Of a stretch of 41,846 nucleotides of DNA, positions 31,480-39,180 are shown one piece after another. A program made the position numbers and the translations under genes. The notes under the pieces are model-generated. The model was given only the letters and a program-made list of their open reading frames with translations. It ran no database searches and was not told the origin of the DNA. Origin of the DNA: Thermoleophilia bacterium (GTDB taxonomy: Bacteria > Actinomycetota > Thermoleophilia > Gaiellales > JAICJC01); NCBI GenBank assembly GCA_025928435.1, contig JAICJM010000010.1:1-41846 (forward strand), in the 5' to 3' direction. Numbering within the stretch: the stretch's first letter is position 1; each line of letters begins with the position of its first letter.

Positions 31480-31608
31480 GCAACGCGCCTCCGAGGGTAG
31501 GCACCGAGGACGCGCAACCTCGATCCGAATCGATACGGGATGCGGACGGTGGACGCTGCGGGGGGCAGTGCCACTTGAGATGGCAGTGAGGTTCGCCGTC
31601 CGCTCCCG

Positions 31609-32352
31609 TCACTCCCGCCCGAGCCGCCGCTCCTCGAACACCGAGGTCGCCTCCTCCGCCCCGGGCGGTTGCAGCAGCCCGTCGGCGTGCTCGTCGGCCT
31701 CCGGGAAGCCGCTCGCCCGCACCCGGGCCGCCGCCGCCTCGAAGTCGTAGGCCGTCCGTCGCAGCTCGACGCCGGGCCCGAGCAGGCACCAGCGCGCGCC
31801 GGGCTCGTCCTCGTAGGGCATGCCGACGCTGCCGGCGTTCACGACCCGCCGCCCCCCGACCGCGCGGTCGAACTGGACGTGCGTGTGGCCGCAGACGACG
31901 GTCGGCTCGGCGGCGACCAGCATCGCCTCGACGTCCTCGGCAGGCGTGATCGCCGTGAAGATCTCGGAGTCGTCCCGCGGCGTCGCGTGGCAGAACCGGG
32001 CCGGGCCGAGGCCGTCGACCTCCACGGCGACGGTGGCGGGCCAGTGGGCGACCCGGCCCAGCTGGTCCGCCGTGAGCTGCGCCGCGACCCAGGTGTCGCG
32101 CCGCTCCCAGACGTCGCCCTCGTCCGGGTCGGCGCCCTGGCGCTCGAGCACCTCGCGCTCGGCGTTGCCCCGCACCCACAGCGCCCGCTCGCCGAGCCCC
32201 TCGAGCAGCGCGAGCGTCTCGGCCGGCATCGGCCCCGCCACCGCGTCGCCGCCGATCACGACGACGTCCGCGCGAGCGACGTCGGGCTCCCCCAGCACCG
32301 CCTCGAGAGCCGGCAGGTTGCCGTGGATGTCGTACAGGGCGGCGACCTTCAC
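31609..32352 (-). CDS. Calcineurin-like metallophosphoesterase (YfcE/MJ0936-like)
   Basis: The 247-residue product begins MKVAALYDIHGNLPALEAVL and carries the metallophosphoesterase motifs in order: DIHGN, VVIGGDAVAG, WVRGNAERE in place of GNHE, CHATPRDD, and VCGHTHVQFD followed by VNAGSVGMP. This is the small phosphodiesterase / DNA-repair-associated phosphatase branch; the substrate is unknown. The GTG start at 32352 is chosen because relatives begin here. An ATG at 32406 with a GAGGA site would add 18 residues (MRWVAAAGTRRTLPDDPP). Its 3' end faces the orphan c-di-GMP riboswitch, whose read-through transcript would be antisense to this gene. Confidence 0.85.
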   Translation of the reverse strand: MKVAALYDIHGNLPALEAVLGEPDVARADVVVIGGDAVAGPMPAETLALLEGLGERALWVRGNAEREVLERQGADPDEGDVWERRDTWVAAQLTADQLGRVAHWPATVAVEVDGLGPARFCHATPRDDSEIFTAITPAEDVEAMLVAAEPTVVCGHTHVQFDRAVGGRRVVNAGSVGMPYEDEPGARWCLLGPGVELRRTAYDFEAAAARVRASGFPEADEHADGLLQPPGAEEATSVFEERRLGRE

Positions 32353-32425
32353 CGGTGGGTCGTCAGGCAACGTTCGCCGGGTTCCGGCGGCTGCAACCCA
32401 TCGCATCGCGGCGTCCTCGGTAGCT

Positions 32426-32442
32426 CGCGTGCGAAGCACGCG
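32426..32442. repeat. Short hairpin in the phosphoesterase/reductase gap
   Basis: CGCGTGC and GCACGCG form a perfect 7-bp stem with a GAA loop. It lies in the divergent 183-base gap, upstream of either start of the phosphoesterase gene. Role unknown. Confidence 0.4.
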
Positions 32443-32522
32443 TCGCTCCCTGCGTCCTTCCGCTGCTCGGGTTTCGCTCGCCGTCGACACCAACAACGTT
32501 ACCTGACGACCCACTGCCACGA

Positions 32523-32528
32523 TATCTT
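32523..32528 (+). promoter_or_regulatory. -10 element of the FadH-like reductase gene
   Basis: TATCTT is followed by 7 bases and the ATG at 32536, again predicting a leaderless mRNA. Confidence 0.55.
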
Positions 32529-32535
32529 GCCCCGC

Positions 32536-34485
32536 ATGCTCGACCGCCTCTTCTCGCCGCTCGAGCTGGGCCCGGTGACGATCCCCAACCGCGTGGTCTC
32601 GACGTCGCACCAGACGACGCTCGTGCACGACCACCTGCCCACGGACGACCTGATCGCCTACCACCGGGCGCGGGCGGCGGGGGGCGCCGGGCTGATCGTG
32701 ATCGAGGCTACCGCGATCCACTCGACCGGCCTGCTCACGCCGCACACCCTGGGCGGCTACCTGCCGGAGATCGTGCCCGTGTACCGGCGGCTTGCGGACG
32801 CCGTCCACGAGCACGGCACCCGGCTCGTCTGCCAGCTCTTCCACGGGGGCCGCGAGATCATCACGTCCGGCCCGCGCCCGCCGGCCGTGTCCGCCTCGTC
32901 GATCCCGTCCGCGCGCTTCATGACCGAGCCGCGCGAGCTCAGCATCGCCGAGATCGAGGAGATGCTCGAGGGCTACCGCCAGGCGGCGCTCCACGCCCGC
33001 GAGGGCGGCCTCGACGGCGTCGAGGTGTGCGCCGGGTTCGGCTACCTGCCGACCCAGTTCCTCTCGGCCCACGCGAACGCGCGCACCGACCACTACGGCG
33101 GCTCGTTCCCGAACCGGCTTCGGTTCCTGCGCGAGGTGCTGGCGGCGATGCGCGAGGGGATCGGCCCGGACGGCGCCGTCGGCTGCCGGCTCACGGACGA
33201 GAGCGGCTCGTTCGACGGCACGGACGAGCCGGACGTGATCGAGGCGGCCGGCGTCGTCGCCGACGAGGGCCTGGCCGACTACATCTCGGTCGCGCTCGGC
33301 GGGTCGTCGACCTATCGCGGCTCGACCTGGATCGTGCCGCCCTCCCCGGCCCGCCGCAACGCCATCGAGGCGTTCGCGCGCCGTTTCACGCCGCGCGTGA
33401 CCGTGCCGCTGATCGCGGCCGGACGGGTGCTCGACCCGGCCGAGGCAGACCGGATGATCGGCGAGGGCGTCTGCGACGCCGTCGGGATGACGCGGGCGAT
33501 GATCGCCGACCCGGGCCTCGCCCGGAAGACGCGCGCCGGCGAGCGGGTGACCGCCTGCATCGGCTGCAACCAGGGCTGCATCGGCCACTACCACGCGGGG
33601 ATCGAGATCGCCTGCACCGTGAACCCGTGGACGGGCTTCGAGGCCCGCCTGCCACGGCCGCAGCCCGCCGAGCACGCCCAGACGGTCGTCGTCGTCGGGG
33701 CAGGGCCGGCCGGGTGCGCAGCCGCCGCCGCGGCCGCGGCCTGCGGTCACCGCGCCATCGTGCTCGAGCGCGGGACGGCGCCGGGCGGCCAGATGCGGTT
33801 CGCCCTGAACGCGCCCGGGCACCGGGAGGTCGCGGAGGGCCTGATCGAGGTCCTGACGGGCTGGCTGGACGCCGCCGACGTCCGCTTCGGCGTCGACGCC
33901 CGCGCGGAGGACGTCCTCGCCCTCTCCCCCGACCGTGTCGTCGTCGCGACGGGCGCCGGCCCCTACCGGCCGCCGCTGGCCGGCGAAGGGGTCGCCGTCG
34001 TCCACGCCTGGGACGCGCTCGCGGGCACCGAGGTCGGCGGGCGCGTGCTCGTGAGCGACTGGGGCGGCGACTGGACCGGCCTGGACGTCGCCGAGGCCCT
34101 GGTCGCCCGCGGCGCCGAGGTGCGGCTCATGACCTCGGCGGTCGCCTTCGGGGCGGCCGTGCACCAGTACCAGCGCAACCTGTACCTGGCCCGCCTGGAC
34201 GAGGCCGGCGTGGAGCTGATCCATCACCTGCGGCCCGTCTCCCTGCGGCCCGGCGCGGTGGAGTGCGCGAACGTCTTCTCCCACCGGCCGACCGCGATCG
34301 AGGGCGTGGACACGCTCGTCGTGAGCGCCGGGCGGACGGCCCGCAACGACCTCCACGACGCGCTGCTCGCCGCCGGCGTCCCCGTCGAGCGGGCCGGCGA
34401 CACCCTGAGCCCGCGGTCGTTCGAGGAGGCGATCCGCGAGGGCACGCTGGCCGGCCTGGGCGTCGCCGAGCCGGTCCCCGCCTGA
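32536..34485 (+). CDS. Old-yellow-enzyme / 2,4-dienoyl-CoA reductase-like (FadH family) oxidoreductase
   Basis: The 649-residue protein has an N-terminal FMN barrel (LFSPLELGPVTIPNRVVSTS, FHGGREI, DGVEVCAGFGYLPTQFLS, HYGGSFPNRLRF). An iron-sulfur binding segment follows with cysteines in ACIGCNQGCIGH and IACTVNP. A C-terminal FAD/NAD domain (TVVVVGAGPAGCAAAAAAAA, VLVSDWGGDWTGLDVAEAL) closes it. In relatives NADPH electrons pass FAD to Fe-S to FMN and reduce an enoyl or dienoyl substrate. Such enzymes include FadH, BaiC-type bile-acid reductases and mycofactocin-linked OYE proteins; which one applies is unclear. It stands alone, with a 6-base convergent gap to the next gene. Confidence 0.9.
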   Translation: MLDRLFSPLELGPVTIPNRVVSTSHQTTLVHDHLPTDDLIAYHRARAAGGAGLIVIEATAIHSTGLLTPHTLGGYLPEIVPVYRRLADAVHEHGTRLVCQLFHGGREIITSGPRPPAVSASSIPSARFMTEPRELSIAEIEEMLEGYRQAALHAREGGLDGVEVCAGFGYLPTQFLSAHANARTDHYGGSFPNRLRFLREVLAAMREGIGPDGAVGCRLTDESGSFDGTDEPDVIEAAGVVADEGLADYISVALGGSSTYRGSTWIVPPSPARRNAIEAFARRFTPRVTVPLIAAGRVLDPAEADRMIGEGVCDAVGMTRAMIADPGLARKTRAGERVTACIGCNQGCIGHYHAGIEIACTVNPWTGFEARLPRPQPAEHAQTVVVVGAGPAGCAAAAAAAACGHRAIVLERGTAPGGQMRFALNAPGHREVAEGLIEVLTGWLDAADVRFGVDARAEDVLALSPDRVVVATGAGPYRPPLAGEGVAVVHAWDALAGTEVGGRVLVSDWGGDWTGLDVAEALVARGAEVRLMTSAVAFGAAVHQYQRNLYLARLDEAGVELIHHLRPVSLRPGAVECANVFSHRPTAIEGVDTLVVSAGRTARNDLHDALLAAGVPVERAGDTLSPRSFEEAIREGTLAGLGVAEPVPA

Positions 34486-34491
34486 GCGGGG

Positions 34492-35022
34492 TCAGGCCGG
34501 CGACACGAGCCGGCGACGCCGCAGCGCGAGGCCGCCCGCGGCGAGGCCGATCGCGGCCGGCACGCCGAGCGCGAGCGGGAGGATGCCACCCGCGTCGAGG
34601 GTGCGCCGCTCGGCCACGGTCACCCGCACCGTGCCCCCGACCGACGGCGGGCGGCCGGCGGCGTCCGCGCCCAGGACGGCGACGTACACGGCGAACTCGC
34701 CGGCGTTCACGGCCTGGAGGCTCCAGCGCACCGTCGCCGTCCCTCCGGCCGGGATGGGGTCGAGGTAGCGCGTCCGGCTGGTCGACCAGTCCTCGGGGTC
34801 GACGTACACGTCCGGTCGCATGCTGGCGATGTTGAGATGCGCCACGAGCCCGCGGGACGCGCCCGGCCCGGGGTTGGTGAACGTCGACCGGAACGTGAAC
34901 CGCTTCCCGAGCCCGGTCGCCACGCCGGTGCGGTCGACCGTGACCGACACGTCGCCGGCCGCCGTCGGCGGGCCGGCCAGCGCCACCGCCACGGCGGTCG
35001 CCACCGCGAGCACCCGTCTCAC
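34492..35022 (-). CDS. Secreted beta-domain protein with C-terminal membrane anchor
   Basis: The 176-residue product has a signal peptide (VLAVATAVAVALAG then PPTAAGDVS). A beta-rich extracytoplasmic domain of the kind seen in NEW3/CARDB-like stalks follows (RFTFRSTFTNPGPGASRGLV, SMRPDVYVDPEDWSTSRTRY, IPAGGTATVRWSLQAVNAGE). A final helix with an arginine stop (LGVPAAIGLAAGGLALRRRR) anchors it. Its GTG start overlaps the ABC permease stop (GTGA), so it is made with the transporter. It is probably an exported accessory subunit or surface partner. The family is not certain. Confidence 0.72.
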   Translation of the reverse strand: MRRVLAVATAVAVALAGPPTAAGDVSVTVDRTGVATGLGKRFTFRSTFTNPGPGASRGLVAHLNIASMRPDVYVDPEDWSTSRTRYLDPIPAGGTATVRWSLQAVNAGEFAVYVAVLGADAAGRPPSVGGTVRVTVAERRTLDAGGILPLALGVPAAIGLAAGGLALRRRRLVSPA

Positions 35023-35807
35023 CGTGCACCCTCGGGCCGCAGGGAAAGCCGCCCGGAGACCGCCAGCACGACCGCGGTGAGGGCGATCACGGCGACCGCG
35101 GGCGCGACGAGCAGGTCGGCGTCGCGGCCGAAGCTGTGCCCGTCGACCAGCACGCGGCCGACGTAGTGGACGCCGGCGGTGAGCGGGTTCGCTCGCAGCA
35201 TCAGGTCGCCGGCCCAGCCCTGCTGGGCGCCGGCGGAAAGCTGGGTCGGCGCGAACAGGGCCAGCAGGACGAACACGCTCAGGGCGAGGCTGACCCGGTT
35301 CGAGCCGGCGAAGAGGCTCAGGAGCAGCCCGAGCGCGCCCAGCTCGAGCGCGAGCAGGGTGCCGACCAGCAGGCCCACGAGCACCGCGTCGCCGACGACG
35401 CCCACGCCGCGGCCGAGAAACCACACGTACGGGAGCGCGACGAGGAAAGCCGCCGGCCACAGCGAGAGCGCCGCCGCGAGCTTGCCGGCGGCGATCTGGC
35501 GCCGGGGCACCGGCGCGAGCAGCAGCGCCTCCAGCGTGCCCCGGTCGCGCTCGCCGCTGACGGCGTCGGCGGCGGCGATCACGACCAGGAGGCCGCCCAT
35601 CGCGACCGAGACCTGCACGATCAGGCCGACGGCCTCGCGCTGCTCGAGGAAGTTCAGCGCCGTGTTCGTCGCCACCAGGTAGGCGACGGCCGAGAGGATG
35701 AGGCTGAACGCGAAGGCGAGCGCCGGCCCGCGACCGCCGAGCCACACGTCGCGCAGCTCCTGCCCGAGCACCACCCACCACCCGGGAGCCGCCCGCTCGG
35801 CGTTCAT
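35019..35807 (-). CDS. ABC-2 type transporter permease
   Basis: The 262-residue membrane protein has about six helices (LAFAFSLILSAVAYLVATNT, VQVSVAMGGLLVVIAAADAV, ALSLWPAAFLVALPYVWFLG, LLALELGALGLLLSLFAGSN). The ABC-2 family motif SGERDRGTLEALLLAPVPRR lies between helices 2 and 3. It is coupled to the ATPase upstream (ATGA) and to the anchored beta-domain protein downstream (GTGA). Substrate is unknown. ABC-2 exporters with a secreted beta-domain partner recall the Gld/Nos-type transporters, so export or surface assembly is more likely than drug efflux. Confidence 0.88.
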   Translation of the reverse strand: MNAERAAPGWWVVLGQELRDVWLGGRGPALAFAFSLILSAVAYLVATNTALNFLEQREAVGLIVQVSVAMGGLLVVIAAADAVSGERDRGTLEALLLAPVPRRQIAAGKLAAALSLWPAAFLVALPYVWFLGRGVGVVGDAVLVGLLVGTLLALELGALGLLLSLFAGSNRVSLALSVFVLLALFAPTQLSAGAQQGWAGDLMLRANPLTAGVHYVGRVLVDGHSFGRDADLLVAPAVAVIALTAVVLAVSGRLSLRPEGAR

Positions 35808-36754
35808 GCCGCGCCCGTCATCTCGAGGAAGGCGTCGCTCAGCCGCGCCCCCTCGACGTCGAGCCCGAGCGGCGCGATCCCCGCGTCGAGCAGCGCCTGC
35901 AGCGCCGCACCGGGGTCGGCGGGCTCCGGCCCGGCGCCCGCGAGATCGACGCGCAGCTCGCCCGGGCGGTCGGGCGACTGCTCGGCGCGGCCGACGCCCG
36001 CCGCCGCGACCAGGGCGGCGACCGCCCGCCAGGCGTCCTCGGGCGCGACCCGGACGACCGCCGTCCGCGGCGCCGCGGCCTTCCGGACGACCTCGGCGAC
36101 GGTGCCCGCCGCGACCGTGCGCCCAAGGTGCAGGATCAGGACGCGCGAGCAGCAGGCCTCGACGTCGTCGAGCAGGTGGGTCGAGAGCAGCACCGCCGCC
36201 CCACGGTCGGCGGCCACCGCGCGCACGTGGTCGAGCACCGCCCGGCGCCCGGCGGGGTCGAGCCCGAGCGTCGGCTCGTCGAGGAAGACGACCGCGGGGT
36301 CGTTCACCAGCGCACGGGCGATGCCCAGCCGGCGGCGCATACCCAGGCTGTAGGCGTGCAGCGGCGTCCGCGCCCGGTCGCCGAGGCCGAACTCCTCCAG
36401 GAGCGCACTCGCCGTCGCGCGCGCCGACGCACGCGACGCGCCGTGCAGGCGGGCGTGGAAGACGAGGTGCTCCTCGCCCGTCTGGCGGCCCGGGTAGCCC
36501 CCGCTCTCCGGCAGCACGCCGATGCGGCGCCGGATCTCGTCCGGGCGCGTGTGCGGCACGCCGGCGATCGCGAAGCTTCCCCTCGTCGGCGCCGCGATCG
36601 TCGTGAGGACGCGGATCGACGTCGTCTTCCCGGCGCCGTTGCGGCCCAGCACGCCGACCACGTCGCCCCGCGCGGCCTCGAAGGAGAGGTCGGAGACGGC
36701 GCACACCGGTCCGTAGTCCTTCCCGACCCGCTCCGCCACAACCCCTGCAGCCAC
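35804..36754 (-). CDS. ABC transporter ATPase
   Basis: The 316-residue cytoplasmic subunit has Walker A GRNGAGKTT, a Q-loop region near LPESGGYPG, the signature HAYSLGMRRRLGIARAL, Walker B VVFLDEPTLGLDP and the switch histidine in LLSTHLLDDVE. A C-terminal extension of about 100 residues (residues 215-316) is typical of ABC-2 exporter ATPases. The GTG at 36754 is preceded by GAGGTG at a good distance; a second GTG at 36739 is possible. It heads a three-gene operon with the permease and the anchored beta-domain protein. Confidence 0.92.
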   Translation of the reverse strand: MAAGVVAERVGKDYGPVCAVSDLSFEAARGDVVGVLGRNGAGKTTSIRVLTTIAAPTRGSFAIAGVPHTRPDEIRRRIGVLPESGGYPGRQTGEEHLVFHARLHGASRASARATASALLEEFGLGDRARTPLHAYSLGMRRRLGIARALVNDPAVVFLDEPTLGLDPAGRRAVLDHVRAVAADRGAAVLLSTHLLDDVEACCSRVLILHLGRTVAAGTVAEVVRKAAAPRTAVVRVAPEDAWRAVAALVAAAGVGRAEQSPDRPGELRVDLAGAGPEPADPGAALQALLDAGIAPLGLDVEGARLSDAFLEMTGAA

Positions 36755-36807
36755 GGCTCGCCCACCTCGTGTCGATCGACGCGAAGACGCTACCCGATCC
36801 GCGGGCG

Positions 36808-36830
36808 TGATATGATTGATCGCGCAACCA
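36808..36830 (+). promoter_or_regulatory. Extended -10 promoter with overlapping inverted repeat
   Basis: TGATATGAT (36808-36816) is an extended -10 without a clear -35. TGATTG-6-CAACCA (36813-36830) is an inverted repeat with one mismatch in the arms, with perfect core TTGATCGCGCAA. It covers the -10 and the expected transcription start, a position where a MarR-type repressor would block. GAGGAGG lies before the ATG at 36861. Confidence 0.5.
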
Positions 36831-36860
36831 TTTTGACCATCAGACCCGAGGAGGTTCGCG

Positions 36861-37781
36861 ATGCACCTCGAGGGCATCCACCACATCACCATGATCACGG
36901 GCGACGCGCCGGGGAACGTCGACTTCTACACGCGCGTCCTCGGCCTGCGCATGGTCGCGAAGACCGTGAACCAGGACGATCCGACCGTCTACCACCTCTT
37001 CTACGCCGACGAGAAGGGCTCGCCGGGCACCGAGATGACGTTCTTCGAGTACCCGGGCGCCCGCCCCGGCCGCGCCGGCGCAGGCATGGTGCACACGCTG
37101 ATCTCCCGCGTCGGGAGCGAGGCGGCCCTGGACTTCTGGGCCGACCGGCTCGCCGCCGAGGGCATCGCCACCGAGCGCGACGGCGACCGGCTGCGGTTCG
37201 CCGACCCCGAGGGCCTCGGCCACGAGCTCGCGGTCGACGCCGGCGCCGAGCTGCACTCGGCCGAGCATCCGCAGATCCCCGCCGAGCACGCGCTGGGCGG
37301 GCTGATCGGCGTCCGCGCCTACAGCATCGACGAGGACGGCAGCCGCCGGGTGCTCGAGGACGTGCTCGGCGCGACCTCCGTCGCGCCCTCGAGCTGGGAG
37401 CTGCGCGGCGACGAGCGGGCCGCCACGATCACCTTCGAGCGCGCCCCGGCCGCCGGCATCCCCGGCGCCGGCACCGTCCACCACGTCGCCTGGGGCACGA
37501 CCCAGGCCGAGCATCCGCGCTGGCTCGAGCGCCTGGCGGAGCGCGGCGTGCGCTCGACGCCCGTGATCGACCGCCACTACTTCCACTCGATCTACTTTCG
37601 GGAGCCGGGCGGCGTGCTCTACGAGATCGCCGACGACGGACCCGGCTTCACGGTCGACCTGCCGCTCGACCAGCTCGGATCCAAGGTGATCCTGCCGCCG
37701 TGGCTCGAGTCTGACCGTGAGGCGCTCGAGGCGCGGCTGACCCCGCTCCCCGACCCGCGGGCGAGCTGGACGACGGCGTAG
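36861..37781 (+). CDS. Ring-cleaving dioxygenase, MhqO-like (VOC superfamily)
   Basis: The 306-residue protein is built from two vicinal-oxygen-chelate modules. Module 1 begins MHLEGIHHITMITGDAPGNV and includes VAKTVNQDDPTVYHLFYADE, a stretch characteristic of MhqO/MhqA hydroquinone-type dioxygenases. Module 2 includes GTVHHVAWGT and HSIYFREPGGVLYEIADDGP, supplying the His and Glu ligands of the metal. Relatives open hydroquinone or catechol rings and are induced by quinones through MarR-type repressors. It has a strong GAGGAGG ribosome site and a leadered promoter with an inverted repeat, unlike most genes here, which suggests induction. Confidence 0.88.
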   Translation: MHLEGIHHITMITGDAPGNVDFYTRVLGLRMVAKTVNQDDPTVYHLFYADEKGSPGTEMTFFEYPGARPGRAGAGMVHTLISRVGSEAALDFWADRLAAEGIATERDGDRLRFADPEGLGHELAVDAGAELHSAEHPQIPAEHALGGLIGVRAYSIDEDGSRRVLEDVLGATSVAPSSWELRGDERAATITFERAPAAGIPGAGTVHHVAWGTTQAEHPRWLERLAERGVRSTPVIDRHYFHSIYFREPGGVLYEIADDGPGFTVDLPLDQLGSKVILPPWLESDREALEARLTPLPDPRASWTTA

Positions 37782-37791
37782 ACAGCACTGT

Positions 37792-37825
37792 GGGGACTGT
37801 CCCCGAGAAATCGGGGACAGTCCCC
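37792..37825. repeat. Inverted pair of 13-bp palindromes, probable terminator
   Basis: GGGGACTGTCCCC (37792-37804) and GGGGACAGTCCCC (37813-37825) are separated by GAGAAATC. They fold alone or together into a 13-bp stem. They fill most of the 55-base convergent gap between the dioxygenase and the zinc-ribbon protein gene. Confidence 0.85.
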
Positions 37826-37836
37826 GATTCTCGCCG

Positions 37837-38274
37837 TCAGCCGGCCTGGCCGAGCCGCGGGCGACCCGTCGCCGAGAGATCGATCGGCTCGATCGGCGTC
37901 CACACGGCCTCGTCCCCGCAGCCGGGGCAGTAGCGCGGCTCGGAGGCGTAGTGGTTGGGCTGGCGCAGCGACTCGCGCACCAGCCGCGACTCGACGTCGA
38001 ACACCGCCTCGCCTGTGCGTGTCCCGATCCGGTGGGCCTGCTCGTGCAGCAGGTTGGCGTCGTAGCCGAGGGTGATGCGGGTGCCGCAGTAGCCGCACAG
38101 GGCCATCTGCGAGCGCAGCGGCACCACCTCGGGCTTGATCTCGTCGTGGCGCTTGATCGCGAACCAGAGCGCCACGCCGAGGCCGATCAGCGGGATCTTC
38201 AGCATGAGCGCGAGGAACACGAGCGCCCACACATCCCCGGAAAACATCGCTAGCAGCATCGCCTGCACCAGCAT
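37837..38274 (-). CDS. Membrane protein with zinc ribbon
   Basis: The 145-residue product has two N-terminal hydrophobic segments (residues about 3-22, and 24-42 LKIPLIGLGVALWFAIK). Four cysteines arranged as two CxxC knuckles follow, CGYCG near 60 and CPGCGD near 117. HEQAHRIGTRTGEAVFDVES lies between them. The knuckles probably bind zinc on the cytoplasmic side. Function unknown. It is divergent from the PilZ gene across 55 bases. A second in-frame ATG at 38259 lies 10 bases after a TATGCT hexamer and could be the real start. Confidence 0.7.
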   Translation of the reverse strand: MLVQAMLLAMFSGDVWALVFLALMLKIPLIGLGVALWFAIKRHDEIKPEVVPLRSQMALCGYCGTRITLGYDANLLHEQAHRIGTRTGEAVFDVESRLVRESLRQPNHYASEPRYCPGCGDEAVWTPIEPIDLSATGRPRLGQAG

Positions 38275-38329
38275 ATACCCGTGCCTTCGCGGCTACAGTG
38301 ATCCGGCGGGCACGCCGATTACTAGAGGG

Positions 38330-39067
38330 ATGTCGACCCCCGACCCCGCCGTGCTGGTCCAGCTTGCGCTGGGCGTGTTCCCGCCCCTTCCGGCAATCGT
38401 CGAAGTCCTGTCGGAGGACGGCGGCGGCTACGCGCTGCGCATCGTCGCCTGCGAGGACGGGCTCCTGCACGCGTTCGCGCCGCGGACGCAGGTGCGCAAG
38501 GATCTGCGGCTGCTGGCCCGCATCACGGACGCGCAGCGCGGCCGCTACGAGGTCGAGTTCGAGATCGCCGAGATCTTCTACCACTCGGCCGCGGACGCGC
38601 TCGTGCACATGGCCGTGACCGGCGTCCAGCACCGCAAGATGCGCCGCGCGGCGCCCCGGGTCTCGGTCAGCGAGCGGGCCCACGCCCGTGTCCTCTTCTG
38701 CCGCACGCTGCCGCGCGACACCCGCCTCGACCTGCGCCTGGCCGACATCAGCGCCACGGGGGTGGCGTTCACCGGCACGAGCGCCCTCGACCCGGGCGAC
38801 CTGCTGCTCGTCTCGACCCGGATCGGCGGGATGGCCATTCACTTCGAATCCCGCGTGGTGCGCTCCGACCCGGCGCCGTACGGGCGCTTCCGCACCGGCT
38901 GCGAGATCATCGAGTTCGCCGCCGATGCGCGCGAGAGCATCTCCGCCATGGCGGAGTCGACCCCCGAGGGCGGCTCCGAGGAGCAGCGCCGGCCCGAGAC
39001 GATCGAGGCGATGCAGCAGGTGCGCGCCGCCGAGACCGGCCTCCTGGGCCGCATCCAGCGGGATTAG
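38330..39067 (+). CDS. PilZ domain c-di-GMP-binding protein
   Basis: The 245-residue product has an N-terminal YcgR-like beta domain (residues about 5-95: VEVLSEDGGGYALRIVACED, FAPRTQVRKDLRLLARI). A PilZ domain follows with both ligand motifs: RxxxR in KMRRAAPRVSVSE and DxSxxG in LADISATGVAFTG. The order matches YcgR/flagellar-brake type proteins, which bind c-di-GMP and act on motility, secretion or polysaccharide machinery. The C-terminal 40 residues are charged and helical. AGAGGG touches the ATG directly, too close for an ideal ribosome site. A TACAGT hexamer at 38294-38299 may be the -10. The next gene downstream is the pilin-like peptide. Confidence 0.85.
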   Translation: MSTPDPAVLVQLALGVFPPLPAIVEVLSEDGGGYALRIVACEDGLLHAFAPRTQVRKDLRLLARITDAQRGRYEVEFEIAEIFYHSAADALVHMAVTGVQHRKMRRAAPRVSVSERAHARVLFCRTLPRDTRLDLRLADISATGVAFTGTSALDPGDLLLVSTRIGGMAIHFESRVVRSDPAPYGRFRTGCEIIEFAADARESISAMAESTPEGGSEEQRRPETIEAMQQVRAAETGLLGRIQRD

Positions 39068-39080
39068 TCCCGCGCCCAGA

Positions 39081-39156
39081 GATCCCACCGAAGGGGGATC
39101 GCACCCCTCCTCGCTCCCCCACATACTGGAAGCAGGACGTGCACGCCGTGCGTGCA
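39081..39156 (+). promoter_or_regulatory. Two hairpins before the pilin-like gene
   Basis: GATCCC/GGGATC (39081-39100) and TGCACGC/GCGTGCA with a CGT loop (39140-39156). They may end PilZ transcription or shape the leader of the 39181 gene. A GEMM signature is not present here. Confidence 0.35.
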
Positions 39157-39180
39157 TCGAAGTACGACAAAGGGGTCGTT

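Noticed and set aside
31127..31750. Plus-strand open frame across the gene-free stretch
   Set aside because: It runs through the riboswitch and hairpins, has no hydrophobic core or known motif, and overlaps the phosphoesterase 3' end. It is unlikely to be protein.
34486..34497. GGGGTCAGG near the reductase stop as another palindrome copy
   Set aside because: Only the left arm matches; the right arm is absent, and the bases are part of the convergent gene's end.
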